From NCBI GenBank assembly GCA_013112575.1, contig JABFGG010000002.1, positions 186,001-250,000 of the forward strand: a DNA stretch of 64,000 bases, written 5' to 3'. A program made the position numbers and the translations under genes. The stretch is from Chloroflexota bacterium (lineage in GTDB: Bacteria; Chloroflexota; Anaerolineae; Anaerolineales; UBA11579). Positions within the stretch are counted from its first letter, which is position 1. Each line of letters opens with the position of its first letter. Below, piece by piece: positions 35,729 to 44,168 of this stretch. Under the pieces are notes generated by a model. That model did not search any database, was not told the origin of the DNA, and saw only the letters and a program-made list of their open reading frames with translations.

Positions 35729-36112
35729 ATGCAACAACCCACCACAACTCAAGCTCTGGCTATTTATACATCTTTAGGGGACGTTGAAGGTTTTCTCGTT
35801 TATCCCTATCTCCACAATCGTCGTGGTGAGTGGATCGGCTGGGTGACTGCCCAACGTGAGGTCTATTCGGTACACGGTGATTACGTTGGCTGGATCAGCA
35901 AAGAACCCCGCCTGCTGGCCAAACGTACGCGCCCATACGACAAGCCTAAATCTACACCTCCTCCCATGCCTCAGCGCATTGTGCCGCCATCATCTATGCG
36001 TCTGGCGCCCATGATGTCGGAACTTTCTTATGACACGATTGACATTTTGCAGGATGAGCCTGAACGTCTCCCCACCATCGATGCAGGTGAGTTGCGCCCC
36101 GACATGGACTAA
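35729..36112 (+). CDS. Hypothetical protein with short beta-repeat N-terminus
   Basis: 127 residues, no firm family. The first 60 residues alternate aromatic and glycine turns (DVEGFLVYPYLHNRRGEWIGWV and SVHGDYVGWISKE), resembling four-fold beta-flower repeats, but this is only a visual likeness. The rest is Pro-rich and acidic, probably disordered. There is no signal peptide or membrane helix. It stands alone, with a TATAAT 9 bases before the ATG and a terminator-like hairpin downstream, so it is likely a monocistronic cytoplasmic protein. Confidence 0.6.
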   Translation: MQQPTTTQALAIYTSLGDVEGFLVYPYLHNRRGEWIGWVTAQREVYSVHGDYVGWISKEPRLLAKRTRPYDKPKSTPPPMPQRIVPPSSMRLAPMMSELSYDTIDILQDEPERLPTIDAGELRPDMD

Positions 36113-36124
36113 ATAGACGTTTCC

Positions 36125-36178
36125 TCCGAAGTCCTTACGTCTCTATCCGAGACATAATCTCTGTTGACTTCGGATTTT
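36125..36178 (+). terminator. Nested hairpin terminator after the 35729 gene
   Basis: TCCGAAGTC (36125-36133) pairs with GACTTCGGA (36166-36174), followed by TTTT. Inside the loop GTCTC and GAGAC (about 36139-36153) form a second stem. Confidence 0.65.
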
Positions 36179-36240
36179 AGACCCTGGACGATCTAACTAT
36201 CCAACTACCTAACTTCTCAACTACACATCTACTTTCACGA

Positions 36241-36246
36241 TAAAAT
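36241..36246 (+). promoter_or_regulatory. -10 box 8 bases before the thioesterase gene
   Basis: TAAAAT ends 8 bases before ATG 36255. No Shine-Dalgarno sequence is present. Confidence 0.4.
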
Positions 36247-36254
36247 AAATATCA

Positions 36255-36746
36255 ATGAGTGATTTACAGTCTAAACCTGTATCTGCTTCACGCGTGTCCC
36301 TGTCCCAGTTGATGCAGCCTGAACACGCCAACCTGATGGGCAACGTGCATGGCGGCTACATCATGAAATTGGTGGACGAGGTTGGGGCCTTAGCCTGTAT
36401 GCGCCACGCCAACCAGCGTGTTGTGACTGTGGCCGTCGACAACCTCACCTTTCGCCAACCGATCCACATTGGCCATCTGGTCATGTTCACTGCCGAAGTC
36501 AGTTACACTGGGCGTACCTCCATGGAAGCTGAAGTGCGCGTTGTGGCCGAAAATCCGCTAACTGGCGAACGCACATTTACCAACACCGCCCATCTTGTAT
36601 ACGTGGCGCTCAACGAAGATGGTAAACCAGTTCCTGTACCACAAATCGAGTGTGAGAATGAGCAGCAGGAGCGCCGTAAGAAGCAAGCCGAAGCCCGTCA
36701 GGAATACCGTTTACAACAGGCCCGCGAAGTCGAGCCGAGCGTATAG
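36255..36746 (+). CDS. Acyl-CoA thioesterase (hotdog fold, YciA/BFIT type)
   Basis: 163 residues with the hotdog thioesterase core: MQPEHANLMGNVHGGYIMKLVDEVGALAC (Asn and Asp catalytic region), VDNLTFRQPIHIGHLV and VSYTGRTSMEAEVRV. Such enzymes hydrolyse acyl-CoAs to free acid and CoA, controlling acyl-CoA pools. A charged helical tail rich in E, Q and R follows the domain and may mediate oligomerisation. The ChlI-like ATPase gene begins 3 bases after the stop, so they form an operon; the functional link is unclear. Confidence 0.87.
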   Translation: MSDLQSKPVSASRVSLSQLMQPEHANLMGNVHGGYIMKLVDEVGALACMRHANQRVVTVAVDNLTFRQPIHIGHLVMFTAEVSYTGRTSMEAEVRVVAENPLTGERTFTNTAHLVYVALNEDGKPVPVPQIECENEQQERRKKQAEARQEYRLQQAREVEPSV

Positions 36747-36749
36747 CTT

Positions 36750-37973
36750 ATGAGTGAAGATCCACAGGTCAACGCAGAGGAAGTTCAGGCCGAGAATGAT
36801 GCCACCGCGCCCCAACCTATAGCGGGCATCAACTCCTTGCGCGACCTGGTCGATCATGTCACTGGCCGCGACCTCAAAGGCGTTTACCCTGAAGAAGATT
36901 CGGGTCTGGCCGAGGTCATGCCTTTCCCCTTCCTGGGTTTGGTCGGTCAGCGCGAGATGAAACTGGGGTTGCTGCTTTCCTTGATCAATCCCGCTGTGGG
37001 TGGTGTCTTACTCATTGGCCCGCGCGGCACCGGCAAGACCACCGCTGTGCGCAGCCTGATCGACTTGCTGCCTGCCGTCTGGCACAGCCAGTGTCATTAT
37101 GGCTGCCTCCCCGAAGATATTGAAGCGGGTGGCATTGACGCCGTTTGCCCCGATTGTGCTAAGAAATTTGCCGAAGACCAGCCACTGGCACTGCTTGAGC
37201 CTGTGCGCCTGGTGGAATTGCCCCTCAACTCCAAGCTGGATGACGTTGTGGGCGGTATCGATGAACGCGCTGCCCTCAACGACCGTCGCCGCATTCGTCG
37301 CGGCATACTGGGGTTGGCTGACCGCAATTTACTTTATGTAGATGAGGTCAATTTACTAAACGACCAGGTGGTTGACGCCATTCTGGATGCCGCTGCTCAG
37401 GGGCGTTACACGGTCCGCCGCGGCCCGGTGACTGCCACCTATTGGTCCCGTTTCACCCTTATCGGAACCATGAACCCTGAAGAGGGCAACCTGCGTCCCC
37501 AGATGCTTGACCGCTTTGGTCTACGTTTGCTCGTGCGTGGCCTCGAAGAAGAAGAAGAACGCCTGGAGGCCTATCGCCGTTCCGAGGCTTACATCAAGAA
37601 TCCGCGCCAGGTCGCTGGCTTATTTGCCAATGACACCCTTATCGCCCGCGATGAAGTCCAGGCGGCGCGTGACTTGCTGCCTAATGTAGAGTTACCTGAC
37701 GAAATTGCTCGTCATGGCCTGACCCTCATCAAGAACTTTGGTATCGCTTCCTTGCGTGCCGAATTGACCTTATTTGAATCAGCCCGTGCCCACGCTGCCG
37801 CCGATGCCCGCACAGAAGTCAATACTGACGACCTGCGCCAGGTTGCGCCCATGGCCCTGCGCTTCCGCAAATCCCCCTTCATCGATCAATACTTCGAAGA
37901 CCAGCAACAGGAAGAGAGCCTCATTGCGGCTGCATTGGCCGAACTTCCCGAAAAAAATTCGAACAAAGAATAA
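36750..37973 (+). CDS. Magnesium-chelatase ChlI/BchI-like AAA ATPase with Cys4 insertion
   Basis: 407 residues. Walker A is GPRGTGKT at 90-97 and Walker B is NLLYVDEVNLL near 190-200, with the ChlI-type sensor segment TLIGTMNPEEG and MLDRFGLRL after it. Between them are C115, C119, C133 and C136 (CHYGC and CPDC), a likely zinc site also found in many BchI-like proteins. In chlorophyll makers it inserts Mg with subunits D and H; neither is in the window. It may instead act as a MoxR-like chaperone or with a cobalt chelatase. An acidic N-terminal tail precedes the domain. Confidence 0.82.
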   Translation: MSEDPQVNAEEVQAENDATAPQPIAGINSLRDLVDHVTGRDLKGVYPEEDSGLAEVMPFPFLGLVGQREMKLGLLLSLINPAVGGVLLIGPRGTGKTTAVRSLIDLLPAVWHSQCHYGCLPEDIEAGGIDAVCPDCAKKFAEDQPLALLEPVRLVELPLNSKLDDVVGGIDERAALNDRRRIRRGILGLADRNLLYVDEVNLLNDQVVDAILDAAAQGRYTVRRGPVTATYWSRFTLIGTMNPEEGNLRPQMLDRFGLRLLVRGLEEEEERLEAYRRSEAYIKNPRQVAGLFANDTLIARDEVQAARDLLPNVELPDEIARHGLTLIKNFGIASLRAELTLFESARAHAAADARTEVNTDDLRQVAPMALRFRKSPFIDQYFEDQQQEESLIAAALAELPEKNSNKE

Positions 37974-38030
37974 GTCACCACTTATAATTCTTGCTAACCA
38001 TGTCCCAATCCCCTTCTGATCCCAATGTAG

Positions 38031-38050
38031 GGGCGACCGGCTGGTCGCCC
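38031..38050 (+). repeat. REP-like GC palindrome after the ChlI-like gene
   Basis: GGGCGACC (38031-38038) and GGTCGCCC (38043-38050) form an 8-bp stem with a 4-base loop. No T-run follows, so it looks more like a short intergenic palindromic repeat than an intrinsic terminator. Confidence 0.5.
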
Positions 38051-38118
38051 GCCAAAACCTACTGTAGTATCTATTCATTCACTTTGGGGCATAGGTCTCT
38101 TCTCTTACGGGTTACATT

Positions 38119-38703
38119 GTGAGTCGCCTTCGTGTCATTGCTGGCACTGCCCGCGGCCGTAAACTACGTTTGGTCCCCGGCGACAGCACCCGCCCTATTA
38201 CTGACCGTGTCAAAGAATCCCTGTTCAACATCCTCAGCCAGGATATCCCTGCTTCTCGATGGCTCGATCTATTCGCAGGTACGGGTAGTGTGGGCATAGA
38301 AGCCCTCAGCCGCGGTGCTGAATTTGTTCGTTTCATTGATCGCAATAAACAGGCCTTCGATACCGTTCAATACAACCTGGAGTTGACCGGTCTGGAGGAA
38401 CAGGCCCAACTGCTCCTGCAGGATGCATTCGCTACGCTGGCTCGGCAACCTGATAAACAATTTGACTACATCTACATCGCCCCGCCTCAATATAAAGATA
38501 TGTGGCACGAGGCTTTGAAAACTTTGGATGAAAACCCAGATTGGATGGTAGAGGATGCCTGGGTCATTGTACAGATTGACCCGGTCGAGTACCAGCAAGT
38601 ACAATTACAAAACCTTTCCGAATTCGACCAGCGCCGCTATGGCAGCACCTTATTGGTATTCTACGAACGGCAAGAGCATTCAAATGACCATGCAAACGAT
38701 TGA
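38119..38703 (+). CDS. rsmD: 16S rRNA (guanine966-N2)-methyltransferase RsmD family
   Basis: 194 residues from GTG 38119. The opening RVIAGTARGRKLRLVPG and RPITDRVKESLFNIL are the RsmD signature, followed by the SAM-binding DLFAGTGSVGIEALSRGA near 55. The family methylates G966 of 16S rRNA. The catalytic motif IV, usually DPPF/Y or NPPY, reads APPQY here, so the first acidic/polar residue is replaced by Ala. The gene overlaps the following histidine-kinase gene by about 20 bases. Confidence 0.88.
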   Translation: MSRLRVIAGTARGRKLRLVPGDSTRPITDRVKESLFNILSQDIPASRWLDLFAGTGSVGIEALSRGAEFVRFIDRNKQAFDTVQYNLELTGLEEQAQLLLQDAFATLARQPDKQFDYIYIAPPQYKDMWHEALKTLDENPDWMVEDAWVIVQIDPVEYQQVQLQNLSEFDQRRYGSTLLVFYERQEHSNDHAND

Positions 38704-39868
38704 CGATCAGATCATCCGCCGCGCTCTCACCACCGCTTTCCCGGGTATCCGTCCCAGTGACGCCGATTTCCTCATCAAGTCTGGGGAGGTCAAGCAGGTG
38801 CCTGCCAGCACGGTGGTCTGTGCCGAGGGTGAGGTCGAATACACCTTTTACGTCATCCTTGATGGTGAATTTCGCGTCAGCAAGGTCATCAACGATGATG
38901 AGGACCGCCAGCTAAACCAGCTTCATCCTGGGGCCTTCTTTGGCGAGATGGCCATAATTGATAATGCCCCCCGCGCTGCTACGGTGGCCTCGCTCACCGA
39001 TGCTACTGTGCTGGAGATCCACAAGGGCGTCTTCGAGAAAGCCTTGCAAGACAGCCCCAGCATGTCACAGGCCATGATGCGCGAGGTCAGCAAGCGTCTG
39101 CGCGATAATGACGAGCTGGCCATCGAAGACCTCCGTCAGAAGGCCAAAGAACTGGCCGATGCTTACCAACAACTGGCCGAATTGGAATCAGCCCGCCAGG
39201 AATTCCTCACCACCATTGCCCACGAATTGCGTACTCCCTTGACTTCGGCCAGTGGCTTTATGCAGATGGTGCGTTTGGGTATGTTCCAGGGTGATGACGC
39301 TCAAGGAGCATTGGAAACGGTGGGCCGCAACATTGATATCATCGTTTCCCTCACCAATGACATCCTTTTCCTGCAGGAGATGGACCTCATCCTGGCCGAC
39401 TTCGAGCCGGTGGATATGCAGGCTCTGGTTGCTGCAGCCGTGGAAGCGGAACGCGAACACGCCGAGAAATATGATATTCAGGTCAATGTCTCTGCCCCAG
39501 ATGACTTGCCCGCCGCCCTTGGTGACGCTACCAGCCTCGAGCGTGTGGTTGTAGCTGTGCTCAACAATGCTATCAAATTCAGCTCTATTGGCAGGGCGGT
39601 GGATGTGTCATTGGCCTACGTATCACCTCACGTCGTACTCACGGTGATCGATGAAGGTATCGGCATAACAGAAGAAATGCTGCCCCGTATCTACGATCGT
39701 TTTGTGCGCCTCGAAGAATTTGAAGGCCGTTTGTTTGGTGGTGTTGGTCTGGGGCTTTCCATCGCCAAAGAGGTCATTGACCAGCACGAAGGTAGCATCG
39801 AAGTTGAAAGTAAGTCTAAGCAGGGGGCCACTGTCAAGGTCTTACTAAAAGCCGCTAACCAGGATTAG
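38684..39868 (+). CDS. Sensor histidine kinase with cyclic-nucleotide-binding domain
   Basis: About 394 residues. An N-terminal cNMP-binding beta barrel (about 15-130, with PGAFFGEMAIIDNAPRAATV as the phosphate-binding cassette) is followed by a coiled linker. The HisKA dimer domain has IAHELRTPLTS (His 170). The HATPase domain shows the N box VLNNAIKFSS, the G1 box DEGIGI and the G2 box GVGLGLSIAKE. There is no transmembrane helix, so it senses a cytoplasmic ligand. No response regulator is adjacent. The start may be ATG 38684 or 38690; both lie inside rsmD, implying coupled translation. Confidence 0.9.
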   Translation: MTMQTIDDQIIRRALTTAFPGIRPSDADFLIKSGEVKQVPASTVVCAEGEVEYTFYVILDGEFRVSKVINDDEDRQLNQLHPGAFFGEMAIIDNAPRAATVASLTDATVLEIHKGVFEKALQDSPSMSQAMMREVSKRLRDNDELAIEDLRQKAKELADAYQQLAELESARQEFLTTIAHELRTPLTSASGFMQMVRLGMFQGDDAQGALETVGRNIDIIVSLTNDILFLQEMDLILADFEPVDMQALVAAAVEAEREHAEKYDIQVNVSAPDDLPAALGDATSLERVVVAVLNNAIKFSSIGRAVDVSLAYVSPHVVLTVIDEGIGITEEMLPRIYDRFVRLEEFEGRLFGGVGLGLSIAKEVIDQHEGSIEVESKSKQGATVKVLLKAANQD

Positions 39869-39881
39869 CTTTATTGGAGGG

Positions 39882-42179
39882 GTGATGGCTAAACATACTC
39901 CCAGACAATTGATAAGCTTCATTGCTACATTGTTTCTGTTAGGCGTGTTGATCTCCTGCCAGGTGGAAGCCGCGCTCCCCACACCCACAGATTCCCCCTC
40001 GCCAACCCTAACCCCCGCGCCCACCCCAACACCCTTGCCGCCCGAGATTCAATACTTGCGTGACAATCTGCATGCTGGCCCTATCCCCGAGGGCGCGGTT
40101 GCCAGATTGGGTAAAGGCAGTATACAGGATGTTGCCTTTTCTCCTAATACTAATGTTTTTGTAATTGCCACTTCGATTGGAGTATATGTGTATCAAGCTC
40201 CAGAATTTGAACTAATAGATTTTGCCCCAATAGTTCAAAATATTGCAATGATTGAATTTTCTAACGATGGCACTTTGTTGGCAATTGGGGGTAAGCAAGG
40301 AATGGTATTTGTATTGGATACTTCGACTTGGGAAATGGTTGCTGAGCTTCAAGTCGTAGGCGATCAGCCTGGCGAAGTCAATGAAATAATCTCGCTGCAA
40401 TTTTCAACAAATAGTAATTATGTCTTTGCTATTGGGAGAAGAGGTTACAGTAGTGAATTCTTAAAGGTCTGGCGAGTAAAAAATTGGCAAACAATCCTTG
40501 CGAGAGGGGGTGAATATTCTCCTGATGGAGTCGCATTTTCTCCGGATAGCAAATCGATTGCCTTGGCGACAGAAGGTTGGTTGGGTTTACTAGACCTAGG
40601 AACTGGTAAATACAGGGAATCACACACAATTTCTTCTTTGAGAAGCAGGGTTCGCTTCTCTCCTTCCGGTCAATTTCTTACTGCAGTAAGTCGTATAAAT
40701 GTAAATGTGATTTCACTTAATAATGAAATAGACAGTAGCGCTTTCATTATCCGTGGAGAAGAGTATGTCACCGACATTGCTTTTTCTTCAAGTGAGCATA
40801 TGCTTTTTGTGACACGCACAGATGAATTACAAATCTGGGATTTAGTACAAAATGAGATTATCTCGGAAACTCAACTTCTTTTGAGATATGACGGGGTAAT
40901 GTATCAGACCAATATTGAAACTCAATTGCTTATTGAGGGAGAAAATGATATCTATTTTCTGGATCTTGAAGATCCAAAGGCACCACAAATCGTTGATAAA
41001 TTCCAGCATGAAATGACTAGTTCTCGGTTGCCCATGTCTTTAAATGTGCAGGGCGAAGACTTAGTCTGGAAACCTTCAGGAGGAAACGTTTATGTTCTTG
41101 ATGTCGCATCTCGCGAGAGCATTGCCCTGGAAGCAAAACTGGCAGGAAGATTGTGGGGGCTGGAATTTTTACCGGATAAGGATTTCCTTGTTTCATGGTC
41201 AAGATCTCAGGCTTTAATCTGGGATACAACCGATATGAGCCCAAAAAAGTTGTTTGACGGGTTTTCCAATGACTTCTTCGATGACCTTAGTTTCGTTAAA
41301 GGGGAACCACATTTGATTGCAAGTAAAAGCTCTGATAATTTTCTCGAATTTTGGGATTTCCAAAGTCAAGAAGTTGTCAAAAACTACTCTGTTCACTCAA
41401 CCACCTTCTCGCGAATGGTATTGCCGAATAAGGAAAACATTTTGGCTATCGGATCATTTGATGATGTACAAATATGGGACATTGACAGTGATGCTCAAAG
41501 TGTAATTTTTGAAGATGCAGGCTTTTATATTTTTAACTTGGAATTTTCTTCTGATGGTAAATATCTTGTTGTAATTTCTCTTATGGAAGGGACGGTTTGG
41601 GATTTAGATCAAGAGGAAATAGTAAATAGTTTTGGTGGCCTCTTCGGACCTAAAACCGATGTAGCTTTTTTACATGAAGACACACAGTTCGTTGTAGGGA
41701 ATAATCGGCGGATAGAAACCTTTGAGAGAGAAACGGGCAAGCTAATTAAGACTGTTGAGTTGGACTATGCGGGCGCAGAATTGGAAAACATATCTAGCCA
41801 AGTGAAGTTGGTCCTAAATGAAGGATATTTCATTACTGCTGGGAGTGATGGGGAATTTCACTGGCTGATAATGTGGGATGTGAATACAGGCCAGATGATA
41901 GATAAAATGAAATTGTCTTCTGACCGCAGTAGATTGTCTGACTACATAATAGTTAATGACCAGTGTTTTTTAGTAAGTGAAGTGGGGGATGGATTCGCGA
42001 CAATCTGGAACATAACTACCCGGGAGCAGCTCGCTTCAATTACCCAGGACGATACTTCCATTTCTAACGCTTACATCTCGCTTGAACATAATTTGCTTGC
42101 AACTACCTCAGGGAATGGAGCTGTAGCTTCTGGTAATGGCACTATTGTTCTCTGGGAATTGCCACCCTTGTGTGAATAA
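39882..42179 (+). CDS. WD40-repeat lipoprotein
   Basis: 765 residues. A lipoprotein signal peptide (LISFIATLFLLGVLISC) is followed by a Thr/Pro-rich linker. Then come a dozen or more degenerate WD40 blades ending in IWD-type motifs (KIWDTTDM-like segments, WDLVQNEI, WDFQSQEV, WDIDSDAQ, WDLDQEEI, MWDVNTGQ, IWNITTRE). It is predicted to be anchored on the outer face of the membrane as one or two propellers, likely for protein binding. The layout matches the broken gene at 33659, suggesting paralogues. It is AT-richer than the kinase gene 14 bases upstream. No catalytic motif is seen. Confidence 0.82.
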   Translation: MMAKHTPRQLISFIATLFLLGVLISCQVEAALPTPTDSPSPTLTPAPTPTPLPPEIQYLRDNLHAGPIPEGAVARLGKGSIQDVAFSPNTNVFVIATSIGVYVYQAPEFELIDFAPIVQNIAMIEFSNDGTLLAIGGKQGMVFVLDTSTWEMVAELQVVGDQPGEVNEIISLQFSTNSNYVFAIGRRGYSSEFLKVWRVKNWQTILARGGEYSPDGVAFSPDSKSIALATEGWLGLLDLGTGKYRESHTISSLRSRVRFSPSGQFLTAVSRINVNVISLNNEIDSSAFIIRGEEYVTDIAFSSSEHMLFVTRTDELQIWDLVQNEIISETQLLLRYDGVMYQTNIETQLLIEGENDIYFLDLEDPKAPQIVDKFQHEMTSSRLPMSLNVQGEDLVWKPSGGNVYVLDVASRESIALEAKLAGRLWGLEFLPDKDFLVSWSRSQALIWDTTDMSPKKLFDGFSNDFFDDLSFVKGEPHLIASKSSDNFLEFWDFQSQEVVKNYSVHSTTFSRMVLPNKENILAIGSFDDVQIWDIDSDAQSVIFEDAGFYIFNLEFSSDGKYLVVISLMEGTVWDLDQEEIVNSFGGLFGPKTDVAFLHEDTQFVVGNNRRIETFERETGKLIKTVELDYAGAELENISSQVKLVLNEGYFITAGSDGEFHWLIMWDVNTGQMIDKMKLSSDRSRLSDYIIVNDQCFLVSEVGDGFATIWNITTREQLASITQDDTSISNAYISLEHNLLATTSGNGAVASGNGTIVLWELPPLCE

Positions 42180-42235
42180 ATCTCCCTATACTATCTGTGG
42201 TTGCCTAACCTCCCCAATTTTAAAATCTCCTCCTC

Positions 42236-43492
42236 CTACATCCAAAATTGAAACAAGTCCAACCCCTCGATAAATAGGTTAGGATCAAGTCCGAGAAGGA
42301 TAGAAAGTTGCCCCATAGTTGACCAGAAGATGCTGGAAAATCCAGGCAGGAATATGATCGCGTACAAGATCACGAAACCGAACATCCTCATCGGGTTCAG
42401 GATCGATTGCAAAGTCTCGGGCAACCATACTCGAATGATCCCATAGCCATCAATGCCTGGGATCGGCAACAGATTGATTGCCAGTGCGATCAGGTTTAGG
42501 AAAGCCAGTAAACCCAGCGCTGGCCATATCCCTGTAGTATCCACGAAAAAGAAATTGCCCGGATAAAAAAACCAGATGGGGATTAGGCACAGCAATGCCA
42601 CCACAAAGGTCATGGCTGGCCCTGCCAACGAAACTAGTGAACTGTAGCGATAATCTCGCAGTGCCTGGTGGTTTACGTACACCGCGCCGCCCGGCAAGCC
42701 AATCCCGCCCATCAGCAGGAAGATGATCGGCAGCAAGATGCTCAACAGCCCGTGTGCATACAGGATCGGGTTGAGGGTCAGGTAACCTTTCTCGATGATC
42801 GAATCATCCCCGGCCATATAGGCTACGATGGCATGCCCATATTCATGCAGGCTGACCGAGATGATCCAGCCAAAAAGCCCGAACAGAAATACGCCCAGAT
42901 AATCCGGGATCAATTCAAGATTCAGCAGCACTCCGGAACCGATCACGATAGCGAGCATGCCCAGGAACACCGGATGGATTTGCCTCAGTGGCTTCACTTC
43001 CCTCAGCCTGCGCATGCTGATGCTCAACTCTTGAGAGAGCAGGCTACCAGTTTTCGCCTTCGCAGGCTGTTGGTTGGCTTCAACTGCTACGAAAGCATCC
43101 AGGTCCCGCTTTACCTGTTTGGAACGTAAACCATGTTGGGCCAGCAAACGCCCCGGCCCTTGTCCACTCTGTACAAATGCCAGCAGTAGATCAAGTTGAG
43201 ATACGAGGGGGCGATCTTTCCCTGCTGTCCGCATCAATTCTTTGAGTTTGTTGTCCTCGGATAATTTCTCGTTGCTCGCTTCTTTGGCCGAAGGCAACTT
43301 CTCTTCGACCTTGTTCCACAACTCAGCGATGTCGATGTCCGACTTTTTGAGTAATTCCTTGGCAGGCCCTTGTGCGTCTAGCAACATGCCTAAGAGGAGA
43401 TATTCGGGAGTTAAATGCTCTGCTCCCCGGGCTTTCGCCCAGTTGTGTGCAAACATGTAGGCGCGTTGCAAGTCTTTGCTTTGATTGCTCAT
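42236..43492 (-). CDS. Clp-N domain fused to site-2-protease-like M50 metallopeptidase
   Basis: 418 residues. Residues about 1-130 resemble a Clp N-terminal double repeat (RAYMFAHNWAKARGAEHLTPEYLLLGML, then LVSQLDLLLAFVQSGQGPGRLLAQHGL). Clp N domains dock substrates or adaptors. The C-terminal half is a polytopic M50 protease: HEYGH at 206-210 supplies the zinc ligands, and LLPIPGIDGY near 350 is the second metal motif. Such intramembrane proteases release factors from membranes. The domain fusion is unusual and suggests a membrane protease with its own substrate-docking head. It is convergent with the WD40 gene. Confidence 0.83.
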   Translation of the reverse strand: MSNQSKDLQRAYMFAHNWAKARGAEHLTPEYLLLGMLLDAQGPAKELLKKSDIDIAELWNKVEEKLPSAKEASNEKLSEDNKLKELMRTAGKDRPLVSQLDLLLAFVQSGQGPGRLLAQHGLRSKQVKRDLDAFVAVEANQQPAKAKTGSLLSQELSISMRRLREVKPLRQIHPVFLGMLAIVIGSGVLLNLELIPDYLGVFLFGLFGWIISVSLHEYGHAIVAYMAGDDSIIEKGYLTLNPILYAHGLLSILLPIIFLLMGGIGLPGGAVYVNHQALRDYRYSSLVSLAGPAMTFVVALLCLIPIWFFYPGNFFFVDTTGIWPALGLLAFLNLIALAINLLPIPGIDGYGIIRVWLPETLQSILNPMRMFGFVILYAIIFLPGFSSIFWSTMGQLSILLGLDPNLFIEGLDLFQFWM

Positions 43493-43526
43493 CTGTGTTT
43501 ATCTGTATCCATCTGTGGTTGCTTTC

Positions 43527-44027
43527 CTAATTCCACCGTATTACCAGCTCGTCATTCTTATCGTAAGAATAGTGCGCCCACAATGGTGCATCCCCAGACT
43601 GCATCGCCAATACTCGGGGTAACAGGTGGGGGATGTCTTCCACCAGATCAAGTTCCTGAATAGTATCCTTGTTGATCCATTCCAGCGTGCCCTCATCTGA
43701 AGATCGTGGTTCGCCTTCTAAGCTTTCACCCAGAAACACATGCATGCTGATGCCCAGGTCCTGACCAGTATCAATATTGACTACTGCGCATAGCCACAGG
43801 TTTTCGCAGGTCAACCCGGTTTCCTCCTGGACCTCACGTCTGGCCGCGTTCAATATATCCTCATCCCGTTCGATGTGACCACCCACGCCGTTGTATTTAT
43901 TGGGCCACACGCGTTTGGTGGGGGCCCCTTTGAGTAGCAATACCTTGTCCCCACGTGTTAAGAAAATCAAGGCACGCGGGATTACCGCGTACCTATCTTT
44001 AAAAACACCTTGATCGGAAGATGGCAT
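43527..44027 (-). CDS. NUDIX hydrolase
   Basis: 166 residues with a complete Nudix box at about 50-72: G-x5-E (GHIERDE), then REVQEETGL supplying the Mg ligands. NUDIX enzymes cleave nucleoside diphosphates linked to another moiety; the substrate here cannot be read. The HVFLGESLEGEPR segment after the box resembles 8-oxo-dGTP diphosphatase (MutT)-like members. It is separated by 34 bases from the Clp-N/M50 gene on the same strand and by 141 bases from the aldolase-like gene. Confidence 0.88.
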   Translation of the reverse strand: MPSSDQGVFKDRYAVIPRALIFLTRGDKVLLLKGAPTKRVWPNKYNGVGGHIERDEDILNAARREVQEETGLTCENLWLCAVVNIDTGQDLGISMHVFLGESLEGEPRSSDEGTLEWINKDTIQELDLVEDIPHLLPRVLAMQSGDAPLWAHYSYDKNDELVIRWN

Positions 44028-44117
44028 TATGTTTTTCGGTCTAGAATATGCTCAACAAACTCTAGTAGATGCGAATTATTTGCGTCGATTACTGGACGAC
44101 ATTGTGTGTCTTTGTCT

Positions 44118-44138
44118 GGTGTTTGCGCAGCAAACACC
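44118..44138 (-). repeat. Inverted repeat between the aldolase-like and NUDIX genes
   Basis: GGTGTTTGC (44118-44126) and GCAAACACC (44130-44138) pair around a 3-base loop, 30 bases past the aldolase-like stop codon. A T-run is lacking, so a terminator role is uncertain. The rest of the 141-base interval shows nothing convincing. Confidence 0.45.
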
Positions 44139-44168
44139 CTAAGCAAAAGCACAACTTTTGCGTCTGCG

